Below the pieces are notes generated by a model, which was not told where the DNA came from, did no database searches, and worked only from the letters and a program-made list of their open reading frames with translations. A stretch of DNA of 41,506 nt from Triparma columacea (lineage: Eukaryota > Sar > Bolidophyceae > Parmales > Triparmaceae). Of this stretch, positions 8,909 through 18,200 are shown in pieces (within the stretch, counting starts at the first letter, position 1; every line of letters starts with the position of its first letter). The position numbers were made by a program, and so were the translations under genes. The DNA is taken from NCBI GenBank assembly GCA_030267965.1, contig BRYA01000143.1, forward strand, positions 16,744-58,249, written 5' to 3'.

Positions 8909-9960
8909 GGGACCCTTGCAATCTATTTACTGGACAAATCCGATAAATACAAGAGTTCATGTCGTATGTGCCGTCGCCTTCTGGTGACCTAAGCTCGCAT
9001 ATCGACAAGTTTGCGCCAAATACCTCCTCAATAGATGAATTCAAGGCTGAAGAATTTCCATCTTCGGACCTTGGTATCCTTGCTGAGTTTCAAGGACGGA
9101 ACAAGAGTACATCGACAGCGGGTGGTGTCGAAGGAATGAGTAGAGAAGATATTGTTGAAGAGGATGACGTGGTACGCCATGATTTGCTTGTTTGCCAACC
9201 ATGTGATGAAGATGAGAATGTGGAGGTTGTTGCTGAAGGGAAGACCAACAGCAGGAGCAAGAAGCGAAAGAGAGGAATGACGATGGAATACTCTGATGAA
9301 TATGTCGATGATAATGACGAGAACGTTGACTCTCGGAATGGTGATGGTAATGGTGTGACCTGGCACCTCTGTGAGGACTGTGACTACAAAGCGAAGCGAG
9401 AAGACCATCTCAAGAGGCATCGCGCATGTATCCACAATAAAAACGTGACCTGGCAATACTGTAAGGACTGCGACTACAAAGCGAAGCTAAAAGGCAATCT
9501 CAATCAGCATCGTGCACTCATCCACAATAAAAACGTGACCTGGCACCGCTGTAAGGACTGCGACTACAAAACGAAGCAAAAAGGCCATCTCAAGCAGCAT
9601 CGCGCAGATATACACAACAAAAACGTGACCTGGCACTACTGTAAGGACTGCGACTACAAAGCGAAGCAGAAAAGTAATCTCAAGTCGCATCACGCTAGGG
9701 TCCACAAATGAAAAACCATGACCTTGGCAATACTTTGAGGAACTGAGACTAACAAAGCGAAAGAAGAAAAAAGCCGAACCTAAAAAACGACATGACGACT
9801 CCCAATGGATATGGCGACTCTCAATGAACATGGCACATCAATGCACTAAAATACATTTTGTTTTCCTTGTAAAGCAAAAATCTGCTGATTAACTCACGAA
9901 TCACCCCACTACCCTACATCGTCGCCCTTTCGCTCCCTCTTGTCCTAATAAGTTTTCCAA
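8909..9960 (+). repeat. Tandem gene duplication, unit 1
   Basis: A block of about 1.05 kb carrying the first zinc-finger gene with its upstream and downstream flanks. It begins at ACCCTTGCAATCTATTTACT and ends around the sequence CGTCGCCCTTTCGCTCCCTC. The same order of sequence recurs from about 10010 to 11130, so the whole gene with its flanks was duplicated head to tail. Confidence 0.85.
8959..9711 (+). CDS. C2H2 zinc-finger protein, four fingers (SGDLxSHIDxFAPN family), copy 1
   Basis: A 250-residue protein in one exon. The N-terminus carries SGDLSSHIDKFAPN, found again in the 10058 and 39730 genes. An acidic middle with a basic patch (KKRKRG, likely nuclear localisation) leads into four fingers spaced exactly 30 residues (90 bp). 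Each finger is C-x2-C-x12-H-x4-H, framed as VTWHxCxDCDYKAK....L+.H+A.IHNKN. The aromatic sits two residues after the second Cys (CDY), as in REST/Hunchback-type fingers, and the interfinger linker is eight residues, one more than the TGEKP type. Likely nuclear and nucleic-acid binding; target unknown. It ends ARVHK, TGA 9709-9711. Confidence 0.8.
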   Translation: MSYVPSPSGDLSSHIDKFAPNTSSIDEFKAEEFPSSDLGILAEFQGRNKSTSTAGGVEGMSREDIVEEDDVVRHDLLVCQPCDEDENVEVVAEGKTNSRSKKRKRGMTMEYSDEYVDDNDENVDSRNGDGNGVTWHLCEDCDYKAKREDHLKRHRACIHNKNVTWQYCKDCDYKAKLKGNLNQHRALIHNKNVTWHRCKDCDYKTKQKGHLKQHRADIHNKNVTWHYCKDCDYKAKQKSNLKSHHARVHK

Positions 9961-10057
9961 TCTCTGATAATAATGAGAGGATTTGGTTCGAATTTTGATG
10001 GATTGAAAGGACCCTTGCAATCTATTTACTGGACAAATCCGATAAATACAAGAGTTC
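9712..10057. other. Spacer between the duplicated zinc-finger genes
   Basis: The first part is the 3' flank shared with the region after 10900, including a decayed finger-like tail (ACCATGACCTTGGCA...GAGACTAACAAA). The last 50 bp is the 5' flank shared with 8909-8958. Between about 9960 and 10006 is unshared sequence, presumably the old junction. I see no further gene. Confidence 0.6.
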
Positions 10058-11130
10058 ATGTCGTATGTGCCGTTGCTTTCTGGTGACTTAAGCTCGCATA
10101 TTGACAAGTTTGCGCCAAATACCTCCTCAATAGATGAATTCAAGGCTGAAGAATTTCCATCTTCGGACCTTGGTATCCTTGCTGAGTTTCAAGGAGGGAA
10201 CAAGGGTACATCGACAGCGGGTGGTGTCGAAGGAATGGGTAGAGAAGATATTGTTGAAGAGGATGACGTGGTACGCCATGATTTGCTTGTTTGCCAACCA
10301 TGTGATGAAGATGAGAATGTGGAGGTTGTTGCTGAAGGGAAGACCAACAGCAGGAGCAAGAAGCGAAAGAGAGGAATGACGATGGAATACTACAATGACG
10401 ACGGCGACGATAATGACGAGAACGTTGACTCTTGGAATGGTGGTGGTAATGGTGTGACCTGGCACCTCTGTGGGGATTGTGACTACAAAGCGAAGCAAAA
10501 AGGCACTCTCAAGACGCATCGCGCAAATATCCACAATAAAAACGTGACCTGGCACTACTGTGGGGACTGTGACTACAAAGCGAAGCAAAAAGGCACTCTC
10601 AAGACGCATCGCGCAGCTATCCACAATAAAAACGTGACCTGGCACTACGTAATGACTGCGACTTCAAAGCGAAGCAGAAAGGTGATCTCAAGAAGCATTG
10701 CGCATTCATCCACAATAAAAACGTGACCTGGCACTACTGTAAGGACTGCGACTACAAAGCGAAGCTAAAAAGCTCTATCAAGCTGCATCGCGCATTGATC
10801 CACAATGAAAACGTGACCTGGCACCGCTGTAAGGAGTGCGACTACAAAACGAAGCACAAAGGTAACCTCAACAAGCATCAGCGCAATATCCACAAATGAA
10901 AAAAACCATGACCTTGGCACCGCTGTGAGGAAACTGAGACTAACAAAACGAAAGAAAAAGAAGCCGAACCTCAAAAACGACAGCGCTTCAATGGACATGG
11001 CAACTCAATGCACTAAATACATTTTGTTTTTCTTGTAAAAGCAAAAATCTGCAGATTAATTCACGAATCACCCCCCTCCCCTATATCGTCGCCCTTTCGC
11101 TCCCTCTTGTCCCTCTTGTCCAAAAAGTTA
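10010..11130 (+). repeat. Tandem gene duplication, unit 2
   Basis: Second copy of the zinc-finger gene block; start codons of the two genes are 1099 bp apart. It is longer than unit 1 because it has five finger units instead of four. The 3' flank again contains the decayed finger-like tail and the CGTCGCCCTTTCGCTCCCTC block. Confidence 0.85.
10058..10899 (+). pseudogene. C2H2 zinc-finger gene, copy 2, frameshifted in the third finger
   Basis: It is nearly identical to copy 1 over the N-terminal 120 codons (same SGDLSSHIDKFAPN tag), then has two intact fingers (CGDCDYKAKQKGTLKTH twice, the same contact residues in both). In the third finger, at about 10648-10650, one T is missing compared with the other repeat units (CACTACGTAATG against CACTACTGTAA). 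The frame then reads VMTATSKRS and stops near 10724-10726. In the shifted frame the remaining finger and two further intact fingers continue to a TGA at 10897-10899 that matches copy 1's stop. So it is either a recently inactivated gene encoding a two-finger protein or a one-base assembly error. Confidence 0.75.
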
Positions 11131-11326
11131 GTTTTTCAATCGTCCTACATTCGGAACAAAACAAGGACAAAAAGAAAGGACAAACCACCACCTCAATTTC
11201 CCGCTAATTATCCGCACCTTACCCCCACTATCAAATCAAACGTACTATAAAATCCATCCAACCTAGAAAATCCTTCAAACTCTCCGTATCAATCATAAAT
11301 AGCCACCCCCCTGCGACTTCATCTCC
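10900..11326. other. 3' flank of the duplication and promoter region of the RsmJ-like gene
   Basis: To about 11130 this is the duplicated 3' flank of the zinc-finger unit. The rest, to 11326, is C-rich with AAGGACAAAAAGAAAGGACAAA near 11165, which resembles the tail of direct repeats A and B. I see no coding sequence. Confidence 0.5.
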
Positions 11327-12218
11327 ATGAAGTCGCACCTAACCCTGCTCCTAACCCTCATCAACCTCATAACTCCGTCACACCCTCTCTCCTTCCACTC
11401 CCTACCCCCCTTAAACAACCCCTCTCTGTCCTGGATAACTTCCCCCGATTCCCTCTCGGTCCACGACTCCCTAACAAAGACAACGACCTCATTATCCTAC
11501 CCCTCCCTCCCCTCACTCCTTTCCTCCCCCCCCACATCCCGTTCCCTAATCCAAGCCTGTCTCCCCCCCTCCCTCCCATCCCACAACGTCCTCGACCTAA
11601 CCTTCGGTTTCGGTTCAGACTCACTCATCCTACTCTCCTCCTCAACACCTCAGAAACCCGTCACTGTACACGGGACGGAGAGAGACCCACGCGTTTTCGC
11701 ACTGGCATCTGAAGCGCTAGCTCGGTCCCCCGGTCTATCCTCCGTCCTAACCCTCTCACTCGTAGACGTTCTTTCCTGTCCCACTGTTGATTTTGTTTTA
11801 GGTTCAGAGTACACCGTGGTATACATTGACGTTATGTTCACTTCAGGGAAGAAGAATAGAGCCAAGGCTAAGGGGCACATGGAACTTCTGAGGACGCTTC
11901 ATGGGACGAAGGTTCAGACGGAGGAATGGAAGGTTAACGCTGAGAGGGAGGCGAAGGAACTACTCATGTTCGGACTGAGAATCGCTAGAGATAGAGTTGT
12001 TTGCAAGGTGAGAGGGAGATAAAGAAAGAGAGAGAGAGAGAGAGTGTGTGTGTGGGGGGAAACGGAGCAAAAGACGAAACTAACAAAATCACACACGACG
12101 CCATTACAACGCAACTATGCAGAGACCAAAGGGGGCTCCACCGGTAGGCGGTATGAAACCTTCTTTTGTTGTGGGTAAGAAAGGTGCGAATATAAGATAT
12201 GACGTTTACGTAACCTAA
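11327..12218 (+). CDS. RsmJ-like rRNA guanine-N2 methyltransferase, probably organelle-targeted (two exons)
   Basis: Exons 11327-12007 and 12123-12218 (115-bp intron, AAG|GTGAGA...ATGCAG) give 258 residues. Without splicing the frame stops soon after VVCK; splicing supplies RPKGAPPVGG and a terminal RYDVYVT, which is how bacterial RsmJ ends (KRP...PP..G, RxDxY). Upstream are the SAM-binding motif VLDLTFGFGSDSL, the acidic ribose-binding GTERDPRVFALASEAL, and the catalytic-region motif VVYIDVMFTSGKKNRAKAKG (bacterial VYLDPMFP..+KSA..K). RsmJ methylates G1516 (E. coli numbering) in 16S rRNA. The N-terminus MKSHLTLLLTLINLIT plus a Ser/Pro/Leu-rich stretch looks like signal peptide plus transit peptide, so plastid rRNA is the likely substrate (inference). 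Confidence 0.8.
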
Positions 12219-12280
12219 GTTCGTTCACCATGTTTGTTAAAAATCCTCTTTCCCCCTCTCCCCCCCGCTGAATCCTCTCC

Positions 12281-15200
12281 CTATTTCTTTTTCTCCCTGC
12301 TCTCCTTCAAGATCCTCTCCCTCTCCTTGTACCCCTCCACTCCCCTATTCTCCCATATCTCGCTGTCGATCGTGTCCTCGCAAATGTACTTATGGATGTG
12401 TACAGTCTTCTTCTGCCCGAACCTCCTGACCCTCCCAATAGCCTGCGTCTCGTACGCGTCGTACAGCTGCTGCTGCTGCGCCAGCAGCGGGTGCACGAAG
12501 ACCGCGTGGTTCGCGTGGGTCAGGTTAACCCCGCTGCTGCTCTCGTCGTCCATCGTCAACAGCAGGCACTTGGGGTCGCCCTTCCCGGGGACCTCCTTCT
12601 GCATTACGCTCAGGGCCTTGATCTGGGTCTGCACGGTCCCCTTGACCTGGAGGGTCTTGACGCCGCTGCTCTCCAGCGCCTCGGCGACCTTCTGCTTCAG
12701 ATCTTTGAACTGCACAAACACCAACACCCGGTCCCCTCCGTCCACCAGACTCTTAATGTTCTCGCAGATGGTCGTTAGCTTCTTCCCCCAGACCCCCCCG
12801 GCCTTGTGCTTCAAGTTGCAGCCCAAGCTAATACCAGAAACGATGTTGCTTGTCTTGGTCGGGATCCTGCAGGTTGGGTCGACGCACTCCTCCCTGGCAG
12901 CGCACGCCTCCAAGCACGCCAAGCTACCGGCGTGCCCGCAGCTGCTAAGCACTCCAGCCTGCTCGGCCGGGACCTCTGGGCCCGGGCAGCAGGTTCTCTT
13001 GTACTGGGATCCGTTGCACGGGACCATGGTTCCCTCTTCGTTGAACTTCAGCACCCAGGTGAAGTACCTCAAACTCCTGATCCTTCCCGCGAGCTCCTTA
13101 TTGAGTGTCCTGAGCTGATGGACGTGCTCCCTCAAGGAGTACTTCATAGCGTACTTGATCTCATCCTTTGGCCTCCCATCCGCCTTGGGCTTCTTCACCT
13201 TCTTCAGCACTGCCTCGTCCTCCTCGTCGCTCATGTAGTCGATGCTCTCGTTCACGTTTGCCATGGAGTACCTGCTAGATAACTTATCCGGTTTCTCCTC
13301 GGCCTCGGAGTGTGCCATCTTGAGAATTTTCTTGAGAAGCTCGTGGACCTCCTCATCCGCCCCGCCACTGACGCAGTTGCTGTTCTTGATGTCATCCTCG
13401 TACAGCCTGAGCCTGTCGTTGACCTCCCCGTTGTCCTCCCGCGTCATTCCCTTCCATCCTTTCTGCATCTTGCAGATGGCCGTGCGCTGCCTTTCGGCGG
13501 CAGCAATCTGCTTCACCAAATCCTTGATGCACTCGTCCTTCTGCTTCTCCCTCAACTGGATGATCTCCTGGCACGTCTCCACGGCACTTTGGCTGTTCCC
13601 TGCGAGGTCGAAGTGAGAGCACCTGGGAGGTGGGGAAAGGGGAGGAGGGGAGGTTAAGTCTTTTTTTGCGTTGTGGACTGTAAACCCCCCCCCCCCACAA
13701 TCCCCCCCCCCACCCCCCCTCTCCGCCACCACGTACGCACCTCTTCAACAAGGCCTCTTCTGCATCAGCACTGTCCTCCAAGACCTGTTGCATCCTCCTC
13801 TCCCTGTCTCCCTTACTACTCTTCTTGCTCTTCTTGGCCTTCTGGCTGTTCATCTCGAGGCTCTTCAGGTGCGTCTCGAGCTCCAAGTAGATGGCCCTCT
13901 CAGCGGGGGGGAGCGTGACCATGTTGATGTGCTCCTCCTGAGGGATTTCGTCAATCTCTGCGATGTTTTGACGAACGAACCTATCCAAGAACATCTGACT
14001 GAGGTTGTGCCTCCTCATGTGCCATTGGGTGCTCTTGACGTCCAGCATATCGCTGAACTTCTCAGTGCTGGTCTTGTCCTTGTCGGCTGCCTTGCTCCTG
14101 GCTCCACTCCCCTTACCGCCAGTCTTCATCCCACTGTCCTCGACTCCGAGGTGAATCCCGAGGAGCCTCGCCAAGCTGCTGACATCGTCAAAGCTAGCGT
14201 GGGGCGGGGTTCCGCTCAGGCACCACCTGAAGTTGCTCTTCAGGCCGAGGACCAGAGTAAGGACCCTGGCCCTGTCCTGCTTCTGGCTCAGGTAATGGAA
14301 CTCATCGATGACCACACGGTTCCAGCAGAAGAGCTCCAGGGGGGGGCACTGAAGTCTTCCCAGATCCTTCTGGACCTTGGACGTCGTGAGACCCCAAGGA
14401 TCCTTGTCGTTATCCTTCATCTTCCTATGGAAGTCGTCCTTTCTCAGCTTGCACTTCCTGACGGGCTCGTCGTCCTCCTCCTCCTCCTTCTCCTCCTCCT
14501 CTTCCACGTCCATGGCTGAACCATTCCCCTCAGCGAGGGCCTTAGCCTCTTCCTCAGACAGGCAGGCTCCCCACCTCTTCTGCTTCTTCTCTACGAAGGC
14601 CTCCTCAACAACGACCTCAACCTTAGTGTTCTCCTCACTGACCTTCTTGTAGACGCTCTTCTTCCTGTCAAGTCTCATTCCGAGGCCGGTCTTGGTAGCA
14701 ATCTGCTCCTCGTTCCAGTGGTTAAAGGCATCTTTCTCGATCCTCTCATACGCCAGGGCCCTGTTGCTCTTCAAAATCTCGCATCTGTTCTCGATCCCAG
14801 CTACACACTCCCCATAAACCGCGTTGAAGTGTCTTCCGCCTCTCTTACTTCCTGGGAGGCTGCCAGCGTTAGCCCCTGCAAGTCTCGCAAGCCTCTCGTG
14901 GTACTTGTCGTTGCTCAGAACGGTAAAGTTCACAATGACCAAATCGGCCTCCTTCACATCGTCGACGGTCAAGTTGTTGAAGCTAGACATGTCCTTGATT
15001 TCGACGACGTTCTTACTTTTTCCACAAAACTTGCGGACCTCCTCGGGCCACTGTCCCATCAAATGAGCAGGCACAATCACGAGGGTCGCGGGAGTCTCAA
15101 TACTAGCCTTGAGGACCTTCTCCGGGAACTTTGGGGGAGGGCCATTAACCCCCTCGGCAGCATCGAGCAAGCCAAGGGTAATCGCAGTCTTACCATAACC

Positions 15201-18200
15201 GACCTGGTCGGCGACGATACCACCCCTGACTAACACTGGCCTCCTCGTTCTCCCCTCGGCCCTCCACCCCAAGCTCCCGAGGATGTCCTCACTGACCTCC
15301 TCCTCCCAGTAGGGAACTTTAGTAGCCTCCTGGGATAGCATCCACTTGAGACTCCTGAGCTGCTCAGGACGGAGCGGAAACCTCTTGAAATTAGGAGGCT
15401 GTGCGGCGGCAGAGTCCTTTTTGTTGGAGGTGAGCTGAAGTTTGGGCAGCGCAGGTGGCTTTGAGAATGTCTCGTGCTCGCAAATCCTCCAGGAGAAGTC
15501 CCACGCCTTCTCCACACCATCGACGGCGCTCAGCGCAACCAGGGGGGCGCTGTCCTTGGGCAGGAGGGCCTTTGCCCTCTGACTTAGGCTGAAACCGTTG
15601 CAACCGAGCTGCATTAGCCCGACTTTCCCCTCCTTCTTGAGCTGGACCTTGAAGGGGCGGGGGCGCTGTTTCAGGGCCTGCTCGTAAGCCCCAGCCTCCT
15701 GGACATCTTCCTGGGGCTTGTAAGAGTGCTTCCCCCCCTGGCTAACGACCTTCCAGGCGACACCGGGAACCTTGGGGGCACACTTCAGGCAGTCGAACCC
15801 GTAGGGCTGGGAAACATCTGTGGAGAACTTGTTCCATGACTGGATGGCATCGGGGACATCCAGCCTCTTGGTGAAGAAGGCGAGCTGGTCAAAAACGGAC
15901 TTACTTTTCTGCAGGTTGATCTCAGTCCACTTCCCTTGGTTCTTCTCGGCGTCACACTTCCTCCAAAGCTTATTTTCGGCCATAACCTCGGTCAAAGGGA
16001 TTTTGACGCTAACGATCTCAGGAATCTTCTCCCAGGCCTTGGGCTTCATGTCAATGTTGATGTGAGCATTGGGGACCCTGACCGTAGTCTTATCTCCGTC
16101 ATCGACAACCTCGAGCTTGGCAGCGGTTGCCTTCCAGAAGCCGGGAACGGTGCATGAGACGGTGTGAGGTGCCTTGTCCTTCTCCGTCTTGATGGTGGGC
16201 CTCCACTTGGTGTCGATGAAGGCAACAGCACCTCTGTCCTCGCCGTACGCTAACCTCCTCTTGTTGTCCGAGAAAATGAAGCCATCCTTATCAGGGGTGG
16301 TACACCTCCCGCTCTCTAGGAAGAAGTACATGAGGTCTTTGTCTCCCCCCCTCCTCTTATGAAGGGAGCCACAGGCGGTTCCGCACTTGGGAAGGAGATC
16401 GTAGATGCCGGTGATGTCGTCAGTTAGCACGGCCGCACTGGCCTCGTCGACCTTAATGTTGATGGAGGAGTAGCGCTTGCTAGTCGCGAGCTCTCCCTGA
16501 AGGCCGATCCTTGCCTCCCAGGACTCGATGAGTTCTCCTTTGCCCTCGACTGTGATGTCGATGGTGGTCTCACCGGGAAGACAAAGCTCCCAGATACCTT
16601 CCAGGAGGCTCGAGGCGTCACCCTTGAGGCGCATGCGAGCTACGGGGCGCTCGAGAGCCGTGCGGAGCTTTCCAATGGTGGCAGGAGGGTCAATCTTGAG
16701 GAGCCAAATGGGCTTCCTCTCACTGAGGTACAACTCAAGCGTGGCACCAGGAGCACCGTATGAGACAATCCAAACCTCCCCACGGACGAGCTTCCTGAAG
16801 GTGAACTCGGTAAAGGCTGAGGCAGAAGGGTTCAAGGTGGACCTGAAGGTCTTGGTCCACTCCTTCCAAAGTTTCTCCTCAACTACCTTAGGTTTCATAT
16901 CATCGGCGACAGTGAGACCAGCGACCTTCACGCGCATGGGAATGGCCTTCATGAGCTCTGCGTGGAAGATTGTGGGAACGAGCCTCTCAGATACCATCTT
17001 CTTGTAGCTGTGCTCCTCGAACTTGCGAGGGGGGAGGGCGCACTCTATCGATGCAGAATTTCCGCAGTCCTCGCAGACGAGAATGTCCGGGTGCACCAGA
17101 TCCCTACCCTCCGAGGTGCATCTGCGGCAGCTCATGTCAGCTCTCTTGAGAATCTCCTTGACAGGTTTTGTCTCAAGGGGGGAGAGGCAAAGGCGCGAGG
17201 TGTTATAGTCTCCGAGTCCGTCGGTCACCTTCACCTGTCCGTCCTCGGGATCAAGCGCACGGGGCACGAGCGCGCCGACATGTCCACCCTTCACGTCTCC
17301 GGTGTAAGTCGGTTCGCCCTCAGGCTTGAGGGCAGTTTGCGAGACAATCATTGCGGCGAGCATGCAGGCCCCGACGACGGTGGTAGACATGGCGTTTCCA
17401 GCCAAGTCCTTGAGGTTATCCTCGGTCTCCCTGGTCAGGAGGAGATCGTCAGCAGGGATTCCCTGCAGCAAGAGCAACTCCTCTCCGACGAGGGGCCCGC
17501 CCCTGTTGCTGACGTACGGGACACCCGTCGGAGTCAAGCACTGGCACAGTCCGAGCTTCCCCATGGTGTCCCTGTCCACATTCTGGCTCAAGTTCCAGAC
17601 CATAGTCTTGTAGGTGGCGTCAACCCCCCCCTTGGCGAGGCGAAGAGTGTTGATGTCCATGAGGTCGTGGATCCTGTGAACTTGGGCGTTGGCCCAATCG
17701 TTCCAGCCGTACGACGGCAGGGTGGTGTTGCCGCTTTCGCTCCATCCAGTTAAGGGGCGTTTGTCGCCGAGCTCCTCGTCGGAGCGAGCGAAGAGGTGAC
17801 GGGCTTCACAGCGCGCCCAGTCGACGCGCCCGGTGCGTTCACCGGCATCCCCCCTGCCCGCGGCGAGACGCTCCCTCCCCTTGAGAACCCGGGGATCGTC
17901 GGAAGGGAACATGAATCCGTCGAGTGCGGCAGAGGCGTTGCGCTTGTAGGAGTCAAGCATGCTTTTCCATTCGGTGACGGCTGAACGTCCCACCCCGCGC
18001 TTCTTCTTCACAGCGAAGAGGTACCCACGTGATCTGGTCTGGGGGATATAGTACTTCTTAGTGTCGACCCTGGAGAAGGTGGCGTGATAGCCCATCTCCT
18101 CCTCAAAGATAGAGACCTTTTTCTCCCAGGGAGCGCCGGAGACATTCTCGAGGATGACGATCGGGGGCTCGTTCTTCTTGATCCAGTCAAGCATGCCGCG

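Noticed and set aside
9353..9711. Regular 90- and 96-bp repeats as a CRISPR array or satellite
   Set aside because: Each unit is a coding C2H2 finger in one frame with Cys and His conserved; there are no unrelated spacers.
16962..17753. Long + strand frames opposite the DNMT5 exon (also 13671-14519 and 14718-15233)
   Set aside because: They are antisense shadows favoured by GC-rich codon usage; no domain or motif appears in them, whereas the minus strand is a known enzyme.
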